Assembly: GCA_016785225.1 (NCBI GenBank)
Contig: JAFBJZ010000354.1
Location: forward strand, 2,022,001-2,086,000
Length of the DNA stretch: 64,000 nt
From: Psettodes erumei
Lineage: Eukaryota > Chordata > Actinopteri > Pleuronectiformes > Psettodidae
Direction: 5' to 3'
Shown: piece by piece, positions 49,834-63,936 of the stretch
Position numbering within the stretch: position 1 is the stretch's first letter
Layout of the letters: every line of letters starts with the position of its first letter
Made by a program: the position numbers and the translations under genes
Notes under the pieces: generated by a model
Databases searched by the model: none
Seen by the model: only the letters and a program-made list of their open reading frames with translations
What the model was told of the DNA's origin: nothing

Positions 49834-52800
49834 ACACATGTCTTTCCTCCTGGAACGTCATATTTAATAATAAATTGTCATCTTTTAATTAAAGGGTGGG
49901 AAAAAAATCAGTGACAAGGATTATGTTTTATTAGTATATATTGCTCTCAATTCAGAAAGTTATTTATCATATTACTTTATATGAAACAAGCATAAGCAAA
50001 CATCTTCACATTATACATTCTTTTAAAAAAATACAAATCCTTACCAATTCCTCACTCTTTGGGTGTTAAGACATTCCTTTGGAAGCATATAGTTTCCTCT
50101 CTTGTCTCTCGCTCTCTCTTTTTGTTTTTTAAATATTGCCCATTTGGAAAAATGTTGGAGATAGAAATTCTGGATCTCAACTTCCAAAAAACCCAAGAAA
50201 CAAACAATAAAACCCCTCTCTGGCTATACATTTGTGAACAAACAATTTGCTTCCAAACAAATGTCACCATCAGTGATTTTCTGACGTTACCATGTCAGGT
50301 AAAACGTCAGCCGCAAGTTTGACTTTTCCTCGTTGAAGATGAACCAACAAATTCACGTCAAATTTAAATATGTGAAAGGTTGAGATGATTACATATATGG
50401 AGTGAGCCCAAAATGAAACGTGTACCCACATAATGTAAAAATAAAAGGAAAAGCTGCTTACATTTGACCAAAAAACATAATTCTTAAAACAGAATCATTC
50501 ATTCACTAAGTATGCCTTCAAACAAATCCAGTTGGTTTTGAACCAGTTACTTCGGAGGCAGAACAGCATGTGAAAGGGAGAGTTGTGGTGCAACATTCAT
50601 GGGAACAGTACATGGACACACTACAAAGTCCAGATTCACGCCACGCCAAATGTGGAATGTAATATACTGGAGATCAAGAAGCATGCTTAATATGAATGCA
50701 TTGAAAAGGCAACTGTTGCCGCTGGAGGTCTGCCTGTAAGGTTGTGGCAGAACATTGCGTAATGGAGGGTGGAATAAATAACATTTTTGTCTTGGAGGCG
50801 GTATTTAAACTTGTGAATGCCACTTAAAATTGCATAGTTGTGTTCGACAGTATGCCTGTACAAGAATGTGTATAGATGGTATGACCTTGACTCCTGCTAG
50901 TACTTTCACCAAGTTCCTTGAGAGGGAAATGGTGAGTAAATTATTACAATGTTTTGCACAATGGCACAAACTTCAGATGTCGACACTCCCGCTATCGAAT
51001 ACTGCATGTGTGGAATGGTTTTTGAACACAAAAATGTGACTGGCGCTGTTAACGACACATCTAACCGCCTCATTGGCACCTGTGAGTCATGGGTAAGCTC
51101 CACTCCTGCAAATTATTGCAAAAGAAAGGCCAGTTGTAAATTTTATGTCAGTCTCGATCAAACACGGAACTAACAATGTAGAGTCCCTTCACCTACATCT
51201 GTTACGGAGCTGATTACATTTTCTTTTTGACAAATGCTGCATATCCATTTATGACTTTCCAAACATTACACCTGGAAAACAATACAGATCAAGCTTTTCT
51301 GTCTCAGCGTCTCTTCTCCTGCCCGGAAGTGATTGCCTGAGACTCAGTGAAGATGAGTGTGTCGGCATGTCAGTGGCAAGTCTGTAGCAGAGACCGTCAA
51401 AGGCAAGGAGGCTCGAATAACAGTTAATGTTGTAAGGCCAAGTAGCTCTACACTCTAGCATACAGGACATAATGCCTTTGCTCTATCGTCATTGCATTGT
51501 GTCCCACTTGAAACAATACTGTTAAATCATACTCAACAGCAACGGGGCTGTGCGTTACATATATTTTGTTACTACAGGGACTGTACAGGGGCCCAGCTGC
51601 TGGTAGAACTACTCAAACACAGCAAAAACTCAAACTACTCTGCACCAATGTGACCGGGGGAAAAATGCAAGGACCGACGGTGTGTACATTAGCTCCGAAC
51701 TCAGAGTTAGTAATTCAAAAGTCTATACAAAAATACAAATTCTAGAATAATCTACAAGTTTCTCAAAGATGTTTACACTAAAATGTACTGTATATGCACT
51801 GTCGCCAGGACACCATCTTTTAAATGCTACTTTACAGCAGTTGTGTACAAAAAGTCTGTAGTGGTGCTGCACCTCAGCTAGCAAGCTGTCAGATTACTCA
51901 CTTTACAAGTTAGTGTGCAATAAACAGGGAAGAGTGCAGCAAAACGCAGGGCTACTGCAAGTGTTGGGGCTCTGGTAGGGAAAGCGCATGTCTGAGTAAC
52001 AAATTAAGGGAACCAGGATCAGTTATGACTTGATGCATCCCTGAGAGGGTCACAACCCTATAAAACATGGGATGTTGACAGTAGTTCCTTACTGTTTCCT
52101 TGTGGACAATTTTTGCAAACAAGCAGATCCTAGAGGATAATTTGCTTCACTGTGCAGTCGACTTTAGGGGCCTCTATTCACCAACTTGCTTTTAGCAATA
52201 CCCAGTACGTTCTAAAAAAGGAAAGCAATTCAGTAACAAAAACAGCTCATCTTAAAAGATACAACAAGTGATCGGAATAAATTAATAATAGATTTTGTTC
52301 TGATATCCTGAATAGTATTACCAATATAATGAAAGAATCAAGCATTTAAATAAATTAACATGTACAGTTTTTAAATTAGTTTAACTTATAGGCAACTTAT
52401 TGATGCATTTACTTAATTTCATTTAAAGAGACAGGCAGATCGGATCACAGGTTCTTCTCTCAATTAGTAAATAACCATCAAAAGAAATAGAAAATCATCA
52501 CATTTTCTGGACTACTCTTGTCTTCCTAGAAAACAAAAAATACTGAGGAAATAACTTCATCTTGTATGACAGCCATATGAGGGGCTATGTGGCCAACCCC
52601 TTCAAATTCCTGCTGGGAGTAATGCTTGATAAAATTATATAGCAAATTCCTCTAATATACAGTGCATTCTGGTCAATTGCATACCAGCTTTAAGCATTTG
52701 TAAAGGACCTGTAGTACAGTACAAGGATATACAGACACGGTTTCTTTCCTGCTCAGGTGTGCGACCTTCAAGCCAGGAAACTGGAACTCTTAAGTTATCA

Positions 52801-53144
52801 GTGCTTGGACAACACTCAGGGTTATTATATACAGTTTGATTAAGCTTTAACAAAATGATCTACTGCCTTTTCCCTGCATTATTAAAATCAACATTGCGTT
52901 TCTAAAAACTCAATTACTGCAACGGGTCTCAACAGAGAAAGAATTCATAGTTTTTGTATATATGTTGCACAATGCCATACAGAACAGATTGCACTGCAGG
53001 TACAGGGGGTTCAAAGCGCACACTATATACGGAGAAAGACAAGGCATCCCCGAGGAGAGGGACTCGAGAGGTGGGTGGAATCGATGCCTGTGGATGAGTG
53101 GGCGCAACAGACAAATCACATGGTGCCAGAGTCAGAAGGCAGCT
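49834..53144 (-). other. mtf1: mtf1 3' UTR (about 3.2 kb)
   Basis: No coding exon lies between the mtf1 stop codon and the tail of the small upstream gene. A minus-strand AATAAA (tttatt at 49926-49931) would end mtf1 only about 55 bp from the AATAAA of the converging gene at 49869. MTF1 has a long 3' UTR in mammals as well. No repeat or RNA gene was recognised here. Confidence 0.5.
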
Positions 53145-56100
53145 CTATGGATTGCCATCAGTGGCCATGCTGAAGTCCTCTGTGACCAGCAGCAGAGCCT
53201 CAATGTTGGCGGCCGTCTCAGGGCTCTGCAGGGATAGGAAGTCGGAGACGTCCATGTTGGCGAGCCCGTCAGATGAGGGAGGGTTGCTAGTGGCAGTGCT
53301 GCTCACTATCGTGGAGAAAGTCTGAGCTGAGGAGGAGGAGGAAGAAGAAGAGGGGGCCTGCGGGGTCACCTCACTCACCTTGGAGGAAGACTCGGGGAGA
53401 CAGCAGGAGGAGGATGAGGGGGCTGGATGGTGGGGAGGCTCTGGCTGCTGTGGCGGTGGGGGGGGAGGGGGCTCTGACGGTTGCTGCTGTGCTGGGGCTG
53501 AAACGGTGGAGGAGGCACTCTTTGAACTCTTGTCTTTAGCAGAGTCCCTGCAGGCGCACTGGCACTGGCAGGATTCCTCCTGTTTGATGATGATGACCGG
53601 CAGGCTGAGGCCGATCTGCTGGACTGAGTTTCCTAAAACAGACCCCCAAAAAAAGCAAAAAACACTTAGGTTAAGTTGATAGCAATTATTTCGGAGGTGG
53701 CATTCATCAGTTGTTGTTTGTGTCACATGGCACATTCCTCAAATGAACAACTGATAACTGTTAAAGCAGGTGATCACAGTTATGACAAAGAGGATACTAA
53801 GATCATATCAAAATGAAAGAAGAAGTTGATCAACAGAAAATCAATCTTGTTCAAGCTCCACATTATGCCAACGCATTTATGATTTCATTACAGCCTTCTG
53901 GCCGATGTCCATGAAACACAGAAACAGAATTATTTGCTACATACTGACTTACCGGCATTTCCTCCCACTGGTATGGCCGTAGTGAAGAAAACCTTCTCCA
54001 CTTTTGGAGCTCCTTGGTGTGACTGTGAGCAAACGAACAAAACAGATCAAGCAAAATGAAAAAAGCTGTTGTTTGCTAATAAAGTAACATAAACAAATTT
54101 AGGATTAGAAGAGAAATTGCATGAAATTCCTAATATGCACTGCGATGCAGAGAGGAATGTGTTTTTAAACTGAAGAACAATCACACATTTCAGTCACCAC
54201 TTGATTGTACCAGCAGTGTGTGGGAGCATTACTCACTGCTTGCTCTGGGTTCTGTTGGCTGCTGGCAGCACTGCTGAGGATCCACTGGAGGTTCTGATCA
54301 GACATGACCAAGCTGGGCTGCAGCAGGTTCTGGGTGGGTGCTATGGTGATGGTGGCAGGGGCTGGGGCCAGGCCGGGACCAGAGCTGGGGACAGGGTTAC
54401 TGGCCAAAGGCACAGGTTGAGCCACAGCTGCAAGAGGATCTGTTGTGCTGTGTGTTGCTGCAACAACAGACACAGCAGCAGTGCCTGGTGCTGTGGTGGT
54501 CAGTGCTGGAGCCACTGGAGGAGGAGCAGAGATGGGTGGTGGTAGCGGAGTGGTCTGGGTGGCACTGTCTGGCTGCAGGAATGTGGGTGGTAGTGCCACA
54601 TAGTGCTGGGAGGGGGCATGGTTCGGTGCTTGGACAGAAGCCTGAGCAGGCACGTCGGAGATCTGCTGAGGCCCAGCTAGTTGCATGAAAGAGGGAGGCT
54701 GTGTGGAGCTGACGGTAGCAGTGACAGAGGTGGAGGCCTGAGAGGAAGAGCTCTGACCGAGCTGGGAAGGAGCCTCCATGACTGCAGTTGTGTGGGAGCA
54801 TGAAGATGAGGAGGTAGGATTAATAGAGAAAGAGATGAGAGACGAGGCATCGGTCAGTCCCGGCTGGGCAGAGGTCTCGAGGTTGAAGGGTGCAAGGCTC
54901 TCTGAGGAAGGAAATAAAAACTCCATCAGAACAAACACGTCTGATACAATTTAAGATGGCAGATTTGGATGTGTTCTTACCATTGTGATGGGCATCATCT
55001 TGGCTGACACTGTTTTCAGGACTCTGGAACATGAGCTCAAAGATTTTCACGGGAGTTACATTGTTGAGGTCCACATTTTGAGCCTGCAATAACATTTAAA
55101 TTAACAAGTTATGAAAGTAACAGCCAGAAAATTCTTATTACATTGGATAAAAAGTGACAGCTGAGCTTATATGTCAAAGAGGAAGATGCATTTGACGATT
55201 GACATCTTTACTGACTAATGTCTCCTTTAATGTCTGTTTGACAGAGCTAAAGCAAAGGCCAGACTTACATTATGGATGTTTTCTCGTAGCTCTGAGTCTG
55301 TAGAAATGAGGCTCAAGTCACTGAGGCACAGCGAGTGATTTGCATCCTGTAATTAAGAGGTGAATAGATCCTAATTAAACTTGCCACTGCGATGGAATCA
55401 AGTGCTGAGTCATGCAAACGAGGATGCAACATATACTGTATGTTACTGTAGAAATGTTTTACTTAAAAAGGAGTTTAGCACACACACAATCAACTAGTAA
55501 ATAATTACATAATGACTATTGATAACTATTCATTGAGAGAAGGCAAAATATTGTTATTGTTGGAATAAATTGAGCTGTTTCTTAATAACTTATAAAGAAG
55601 ATTAACTGTGGTTAGTGCAGTGTAATGTGGACCCCTCTAACTTGGACATTTCAAGATGTGAAAATGTTCATCTCATGTTTTGTGAGTGAGAGCAGGGGTG
55701 GACAAGAATTAGGTTAGGATTTATAGTAAAGTAAATAATATGTTGCTCTCAGGCAGTACATGGAAAACAAGACTGACTTCAGAGAGCGGGTGGCTGAGGG
55801 TGACGCTGAAGGGCTGCCCTTTGTCGTGGCCCCGGATGTGACTCTTCAAACTGTACTGGCTGCTGAAAGTCTTCTCACAGCCATCACTGGGACAGTTGAA
55901 TGGCTTCTCACCTACAGAGACAGAGAATCCATCCAATGAAGACATGTGCACATGAACACAGCCTTTTCACTTTCTTCTCCTTGGACTGCATTTCTAAGCA
56001 GACTTTGGACAGGCAGGCACAATATAAAACTACACTAAGTAGTTTTGGCTGCTTGAAAAATGTATTTTTTAGGCTGTGGAAATTATCTCTGAGTGCGAGG

Positions 56101-59100
56101 CTGGGGTAAAATGGTAAATGTAAATGAAGCGGAGCTGAAAAATAAAACATGTCCTCATTTAAGCAAGCTCATAACTCCAGGATATATAAAACACACCACT
56201 AATATGTACCTGTGTGAGTTCGTACATGTGTTTTTAGGTGATGACTTGCAGCAAAAGCTTTGCCGCAGCCATCGTGGTCACACCTGAAAACAAAGACAGA
56301 ACACAATAATAATGTCAATACTGCATCAGATCAGATGTAAATAAACACTGGTGGGGTTTTTTCGAAACAGTGGATTTGATAATTAATTTACAGTATGCCC
56401 CTGCTACAGTGAGTCTTTGACTCATCATATACATATAGATAACCATATGAATGCACAGCAGATGGGAAGCTAACGGGCTGACGAGTGCGTCACTATTTGG
56501 GGCTTCTAGCTAACCTAAATGCAGCTCAGGTTTTCAGTATCGTTACATTAAAACAGACTGAAGGAGCTGCCTGTGAGCATCTGCTATCAGACTGTTAATG
56601 CCTCTGCTCCTTCATCTACAACAAAGAGCCAGTCAATCCTGTTGTGATAATGGAAATACTCACCGGAATGGCTTCTCCCCAGTGTGTGTGCGAATGTGCT
56701 TCCTCAGGTCGCTGAGTGTGGTAAAGTACTTTGTGCATCCCTCCGATTCACAGTTGAATGTCTTGCCTGTGTGAAGTCTCTGGTGTGCTTTTAGTCTGCG
56801 GAGGCAATCGAGTTTGTATCGTTTAGCCCAAACGGAAGACATGCAAAGAGCAAGAAAGCGGCACGTGTGTTGATCGCCGCTGCACTTAATCTGAGGTGTC
56901 TGCAAAGCGCATGAAGAAGACTGTGGAGTCCACATTCAGATGACAGCAGAATCTACGCAGATGGGGGAATCGACCGAGCGGAGCACATACACTCTCAGTG
57001 GTGCTCGTATGACAGAATGCGGGTGGCGCGGAAGAGGCGAGGGGAAAAGTAACGTTATTAAAGAAGACAATCCACCCAATGGTAGCACTGCCTCACTGCC
57101 CTGAGTAACAGCCTCTGACATGGACTTGATGCCGCTGGCACAGCTCCACCGAGCCCCAGACACGTTGTCATGGCAACTGAACAAATACGGACTAGAGAGC
57201 TCGGACATGAACTGGTTGAGATGATGGGAAACTCTAAATGGTGAAAATAAGAACATTGTTCGGCATTGGTTGGAACAGATACTTCACAGAATGATCATTA
57301 CTGTTCAGTCACTCTGGACATTTGTCACAGCTGCCACACACAATCAAGGTGTCACGATATCAAGACATTGTCACATCTTGCCTTCTTTCTCCAAGACTCA
57401 GCCCCTAAAATTGTAACTGGGCATTGTGTTGTCAAAAACATGTTTTCTTAAAAAATATATAATGATCAATTCTCAACATCTGAAATGGTACAGATACTCA
57501 CAATCTGCAAGATTAATCTCAAATATTTCAGACAGAAGGTTTACCTCAAAGATAAAAGATACACAATGACTGAAATGGCCAAAGTCGCCCCTCTACCAAA
57601 AGTTTGAGCTAAACCAAAGGGGACGACATTTGCAACGTAAGCTCAAAACTACAGGGTTTACACAATCCTTCACTGCTGGTGCAATGTTCCCAAATTGTGT
57701 GTGTGTGGGGGGATTAATGGGGTGACAATGTTCTGCTTTTTCTTGGTTTTGTTCCTTTCACATACTGTTTCGGTTGTTTCACTCAGTATTTTGCACTGAT
57801 TTTATGTATTAAAATTAGAAATTAATTTGCATGTTCTGATAATAAAGTTACACATGAGATCAGCAGGCTACAAAAACATTAAACAACTGTATAGAGGAAA
57901 ATGAAGCATAGACATTTCTGTATTGTAACAACACATGGACCTGCCATGACTTCATATCACGACATAATATAATTATCATGAGCTGAACTTACACTAAAAC
58001 ACCCACAGCAACACAAAAACAGCACCACGAGCAGAAATACAACACGACGCGACAAAGCTGCATGTAGGCTCACCTGTACAGCGTGTTGAAGGCTTTCTCA
58101 CAGCCTTGCACGTCACACTCGAATGGCTTCTCCTTGGTGTGAACACGGACGTGGATCTTGAGGCTGTAAGAGGTGAGGAAGGCCTTGCCACAGCCCTGCT
58201 GATTGCACACGAACGTGTACTCGCCTCGGTGTGTCTTCTGGTGCGTACGCAGGTTTCCCGCTGTGCTGTACGTCCTTGTGCAGCCCTCGAACATGCACTG
58301 GTAGCGCTTTACCTGATGGGAGGAAGGAGAGGATGGGGAGGTCATTACCGAAACTTTGTAAACTGGATTCAGCAGCAATGTATGAAATCACACTGAAGCT
58401 GGTGAATAGTCTTTAACATGTATTTTGAAAAGCCAGAGAGAAAGTTTATTTTTTTACTTCAGCTCTGCAATAACCGGCCGTGCCATATGATGAAGTGACA
58501 GTCTGAGTGAGTGTGACCTTTTAGAGGGGGACGTCAACTCAATGACTCAGCCACCCGTCAACACATGAAGCGGGTGAGCACAAAGGATGGCAAGGATGCC
58601 TGACCCCCACCCCACCAATGCAATACATCCCACCCAATTCTGTTCCACAGCACCGCACTCCACTGCAGTGTGGCCGTCTCCTGCTCTCTGCTCACACAAA
58701 AGCCCCGGGGCTGCGTGGATAAAAGCAGTCCATTCACTTCTTTGAAAAACACTACCCTGTACGAAACACAAAGCAAGAGGGAGAAACCCTGTGGCTGGCC
58801 ACCGGGACATGACAATCTCCTTTCTCAGCTAACACTATTCCTGTAGCTTATTGCCATGGTCCTCTCAGAGACTTAAAGTCATCATTTCCAAAAGTAACAG
58901 TTCCAATAAACATGATTCTCAAGGTAAAGGACAGCAGTTTCGCCCCCAACAGCATTAGATCTCCGTTTGCTGAGCAGCCAGCAAATTGGGAAAATTTGCA
59001 AGTGAGAGATTTATAGGAATGCAATTTTTGCACAGAGCCAAACTTGCAGCATAGTTTACCTTAAAGACAACTGAAATAAAAGTTTAAAAACTCCTCTGAC

Positions 59101-60969
59101 TGTAAATGGCACCACAAGTGTAAGCATTTATGTATCTACATACTTCAGCATTGACAAACAACATTGAACAGCAGGGCCTTTGTCCGCAGGGAAAATAATT
59201 TATGCATCAGTGAAAACCACGCAATGTTCGTGCACCCGAGCGGTCTCAATACTTCATTTCATAACACATGCTCAGACACATTAAGTATCATTTACCGAAA
59301 AAGAAAGGGGAAAAAAGAACAAAACTGGCTTAGGTGTTGCAAGTACAGTGAACACGACATAAAGCTGATTAAACTTCTTTTCAGCCTTCCTGACAAACAT
59401 TAGTCTGAGTGACGGGGAGTCTCGAGCCATTCACTTGGATTTTAAGGATGTGGGAGAGCTCATTTGTTAAGCAAACACCCATGCAAAGCCAACGTGGGGA
59501 GCCAGCGAGGGCTTGCAGCTCGGTGCTGTGTTCATCTCCCACACTTTCGTGACTCCTCTCCACCACCAGTTTGATCGCTCTGAGAAAGTGAGAGCACTAT
59601 GCTCTGTGCTGAATGCACACAGCATCATAGTTCTCACATTACAGTATGTTCATATTAACATCAGCAGTACATGACTGCCACAATTTACTACAGACAGGTT
59701 ATATGTACAAAATCTCAATAAAATACCAAGCACAATGACGGTGATGGAGACAAACAGATTAAACAAATGCTGTGCTTGGCGTTCAGCAGTAACGCCAAAC
59801 ACCAACCTTCACCCACACAGTGTCGTGTTAAATATTTTATTTGTTTAGTGATGCTATGGCTTTAGGTTTAAAAAATGGCATGCACAGTGCTTCATTAAGA
59901 CAGTACCCTTTGCCCTCAACCTCATGTTAACGTTAATGTTAAATGGTTTTCCACTAAAAAGGGGAAGTGACACTTGACCAAAAGTTGTGCTTTCTTCATG
60001 ACCCAGAAGACTATTGCACCATTTCATTGTTGCTGCACTACTGTTGTTAATATAGTGTTAGCTATTTGTGCAATTTGTTATTGCTTAGAGACAAGAATAA
60101 GTACCATAAGCTTTCCACAAATTAATTGTTAAAGACAACCACATCTGGGTCTGTTCCTATACCAGGATTTTGTTGACAAGGGACTATGTCATTACCTGCA
60201 GTCCTTCAGCAACCCTCTGAGTATTTGACAAGGACCAGCTGCTTTACCAGTGCCAGCTTGCTGTCGGATGGTTTTATTGTCTACTTCCACTAATTAGGAC
60301 AGGATAGGTGTCAAAATATGCCAGGTTTACCACAGGAACATGGATAGGAAGCAGAATGGGTTGTGAGTAGGTAAAAGGAAGATGCTTATTAAAACCAGTG
60401 TGCACCTGTTTTCAAACTGAATGTTAAAGAGTAAGGTATTCACATTTCATCAGTGTGGAGCAGCTTCTTCATTTGGAAGAGATGCATTTAAATAGGCTTA
60501 CCTCTCTCTGCTTGGTCTCTGGGCACTCCGAGTGTAGGGTGAGCGTGGCCCCCTCTATGTTGCGCGGCATGGGGGTGGAGCCTGGATTTATTGTGAACTG
60601 GATCTGGTCTGCAGAAATGGTGTGGTGCACATAACCCTGTGACATGCCATCAGGGTCGGTCATAAAGACCAGAGAACCTTCCTCCTCATCTCCATCCCCT
60701 TCCCCCTCAGTTAAAAAGGTGACTCCATCTTCGTCCCCTCCACAGTGGCCCTCTTCTTCGCCCTCCTCATCCAGCCGGATGGGGTCCCGCTCAATGAGCA
60801 CTGTGGTACGGTCATACACTCGACCAGAAGACGATGAAGGCTCAGCGATCAGGTCATCGTCTTTGTCAAAGTGGATCTTGTCTTCTTCTTCTTCATCATC
60901 CCGCTCTAGGTGATCCACCTCCACCTCAAAGTACATGGGCGCCTCCGTATGAGGGCCATTCTCACTCAT
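53145..60969 (-). CDS. mtf1: Metal regulatory transcription factor 1
   Basis: Ten coding exons on the minus strand: 60502-60969, 58074-58312, 56664-56795, 56210-56283, 55778-55911, 55269-55346, 54981-55083, 54237-54901, 53953-54022 and 53145-53632. They give 816 codons plus stop (human 753). MTF1 binds metal response elements (TGCRCNC) and induces metallothioneins and zinc exporters. An acidic N-terminus (DDEEEEDK) is followed by six C2H2 fingers at about residues 160-335, starting [16 protein letters not shown] and ending [14 protein letters not shown], with the distinctive RGEY linker after finger 1. Next come [18 protein letters not shown], a Pro/Gln/Thr-rich activation region, [13 protein letters not shown] and the metal-sensing cysteine cluster CQCQCAC (about residue 673). 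The C-terminus has long Pro and Ser runs, which explain the extra length. Confidence 0.96.
56796..60501 (-). other. mtf1 introns 1-2 (non-coding content)
   Basis: Apart from exon 58074-58312 this span is intronic. It is AT-rich, with short GT runs near 57700. No further zinc-finger exon, RNA gene or transposon protein was found; small ORFs here match nothing known. Confidence 0.45.
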
Positions 60970-62740
60970 GGTCCCTGGTGCCTCTCCTTCCTTAGCAAGG
61001 AGGACTGCACACTCACACTGTTAACGTCACAGCCTGAAAAATAAATGAGCAAAATTACTTTTTAATTGTTACTTTTGCTTGGTACCAGAGTTCAAGTCAA
61101 GAGAAGTCTATCTGGGTGGCACTTTTCAAGGACAAGCGAACTGAAAGTGCTTTACATAAGACATAAAAGGCAGAAATATAAGAAATTAAGTAAAAGGCAG
61201 AGAAAGATGAAAACCGTTTCAGTCAAAATTTTACAGAACTGAGTGCTTGGACAGAATTAATGTCTTCTGAGAGGCTGTGCCAGAAATGAAAAAAAAAAAA
61301 AGAATGCTGCTTCTCACAGTTTAATTTAACTAGGGGGGCTGTAAGCAAATTTGAGTTAATTACAAAGATTTAATGTCATCCTATTTGTTCAAAAGCCAAC
61401 ATCTTTGAATTAATCAGAACGCTTGATGTGTTTCTGGAAAGCATCTCCGTCACCCAAGCCAGAACTGGCCTAAAATATGAGTGCCATGTCCGGAGAGTGG
61501 CTTTGACAATACGTACTATTTATATAAATGCGTTCGTCTGCTCTTAAAGCACTCTTCCACGTGTCAATCAAAATAAAGTTTCCTTTATACCTTTACCTTT
61601 ACATTTCCAGCAATTTAAAAACGCAAGGCGTCCTTTTAAAAAGCATATAAGCAATGTTTACAGGAAATTATCATATCGAGTTCCAGAAGTTTCTCATGTC
61701 AGTGACTGATGTCATGAGACGGCAGCGGCCACACTCAGCTAACGAGCTGACATGTTTGACGATTTCCAGCCGATTAAAACTCCCCGGGCCCGCTTTCACG
61801 AAACGTGATTTATGAAAGATGTCACACTCTCACGACAATGTCAGGTAACTTTTAAATACTCGACAACGCTGGATAACGTTCACAATATTGCGCGAATTAC
61901 AGATTGGTCTGATAAGCACGCAGTTACTACCAGGTTTGACCAGTTTGACCTAATTCAATGTGACCGTTATCTGGCTAAGTGGCAATTCATCAGTTGATCA
62001 TTTCCCCGACGGTATGTCACGGAGTACATCTTTTGGTTACATTGTTACTAGCCACAGAGATATGTCGTTAGCTAGCTGCTACACATAGATACAAAAGCAC
62101 TCGTATCTTTTCACTAGCGCGTCTCTCGTTTATTAGGATTCCTTAACGTTTTTTGGCACGACTGTAGATCCAAAATAAAAGTATATTTTGTCTTTACCCG
62201 AGCCCCAGATATTTCAGCCAAAGGAGCGTTATGTCGCCAGCTATTTCAGCTAGCAACAATTTAGCTAATAGGTTAGCTAAGATAGGGAGCTAGCTGGTTA
62301 GCAACGTAGCCAATTTATTGTCGACAGCTGACATTACCTTTCTTCTCTGCAGAATGGACAGCAAGCTCCGCTGTATCAAAGGATACACTATCGTGCTAAA
62401 AGGAAATGACATTAACATATATTTACCTGTGTTGAAATGTATGCCTTATTCCCGTGCCTTGGATGTTTAGCACTTTCTTCCTATCCCCTCCCTACTATGC
62501 CATACAACGTCACAGACTCGCAGCCATTCGTGATGAATTATGGGAAAATATCATCAATAAAGCTAAGTGAAACTTTAAAACGTTTTCTTCTAACTATACA
62601 CTTTTTACTATTTTATATGGCAAATGCGATTCAATGGAGGGCATTATCACAAAAACATAATCAGAGAACCAAACATATGCCGTGTGAATTTCTTGGCTTG
62701 TCATTAGCATCATGGACAGAGAATAATAAAACCTAACCTA
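60970..62740. promoter_or_regulatory. mtf1 5' region
   Basis: A splice acceptor (atttttcag, minus strand, at about 61033) sits 60 nt before the ATG, so the 5' UTR is probably split. A candidate non-coding exon lies at about 62337-62394 on the minus strand, between a ttttag acceptor and a GTAATG donor; another donor is near 62427. The promoter should be around 62.4-62.6 kb, where gaattatgggaa and acgtcaca occur. The interspersed repeat at 61118-61340 lies in the first intron. Confidence 0.4.
61118..61340. repeat. Teleost interspersed-repeat fragment in the mtf1 5' intron
   Basis: ggcacttttcaagga ... gtgctttacataagacataaaa is followed by gagaggctgtgccagaaatg, a poly-A run and gctgcttctcac. This matches the layout of a common fish dispersed repeat (cacttt / gctttaca / aggctgttccag / ggctgcctc) and of the fragment at 5561-5835. 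The family was not named. Confidence 0.55.
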
Positions 62741-63092
62741 AAAAAATCACCAGTGACACACACCATGTTTCCAACATTTTTTATATATAAAACAATATGC
62801 TGTTGAGATCAGAAACATTAAAATACAAATTATTTTTTTTAAATAAAATATAGATACATTAAAAATTATTAGGTCTCTAGAGATACTCCGTGAAATACAA
62901 TAACCTCTGTCCATCAATGGATTGCAAACAAATATCAAATACAAACTGTGACTTACAGTTGTTATTCTATATCTATACACAGAGCCATCTAAGAATATAA
63001 GAAATAATTACAGTTAATTTCAAACACTGGACTGTACATTTTTTTTTAGTGTTCAGCTTCAGCATGAAGGACAAGAGGGAGAAATCCTCCAT

Positions 63093-63936
63093 CTAGGAGG
63101 AGCCGTGGGTCAGGAAATGCTGAAAGAACTCCTGACTCTTCCTTTTTTCTGCAAGTTCCTGCTTCGTGGGGGACCTCAGGATCAAGGAGGCAAAAATGGT
63201 GGCTACAGAGAAAGAAAACTAATTATTGTATGTAGTATAACAAAGGTTTCCTTTTCTTAGGACTTCTTGTTGTACTATACTGTATACAAGGTTGTCTTCA
63301 AGGAAACAACGTTTTTTAATGTTGCAAAATTCCCTTTTTTGCAATATTTTAGTCTGTTTTATAACTTTAAACAGAGCAGATTGGGTGAGTATCCCTTCTT
63401 TCTTACTGAACCAGCCTACTTTGAGCATTAAAATAATTACTGAGAACAGTCAAACATAATAAAAAGCACATTTTCCTTTCCTTTTCACACTTTCCCTATT
63501 AACTACTTTCTCAACATCCTGACTAAGAATAAAGCAACAACTTATAACAAATTCACAAATGAACAATATTTGAGAGCAACCTGCTTCTTTTTCTTACCCA
63601 AGATGTTGACATCTAAGCGATTGCAAGCAGAATTCTTCAACAGCTCACGGAGAAAGGCAGATAAATAGTTGAACACATTTTGATGGCACTGAGGTAGCAT
63701 GGAAATAATCTGAAGACAAAATAAGTTAATGTTATATAAAAAAGCCAGATCAACTTTAACAGTTTAACACGTGTTGGAACTGATTACTTGTGATTGGGTC
63801 TCACTCACTTTCTCACACTGACTGGCATTGGAGCAGCTTTCTAGGCACTGCTGGTAAAAGGAATAGGGAACCACAGGCTCTGGGAGGGCATCTAGGAAGA
63901 GAAGCAAGGCCTCTGCCACTGAGTGGTTACTGCCCG
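63093..63936 (-). CDS. inpp5b: Type II inositol polyphosphate 5-phosphatase, C-terminal part
   Basis: Three 3'-terminal exons on the minus strand: 63809-63936, 63598-63709 and 63093-63202. They are joined in phase and end at a TAG at 63093-63095; the gene continues beyond the right edge. The encoded piece is the catalytically inactive RhoGAP-like domain shared by INPP5B and OCRL: SVAEALLLFLDALPEPVVPY, then MLPQCHQNVFNYLSAFLREL, and the final LILRSP-TKQELAEKRKSQEFFQHFL. The full enzyme removes the 5-phosphate of PI(4,5)P2 at Golgi, endosomes and cilia. INPP5B rather than OCRL is chosen because INPP5B follows MTF1 in human. The 5-phosphatase domain is outside the window. Confidence 0.88.

Noticed and set aside
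54201..54801. Several open frames on both strands within mtf1 exon 54237-54901
   Set aside because: They are shadows of the low-complexity activation region coding sequence; the MTF1 frame is fixed by phase at both ends.
60644..60913. Serine-rich plus-strand open frame antisense to mtf1 exon 1
   Set aside because: It is the reverse complement of the acidic Glu/Asp codons of MTF1 and has no independent support.
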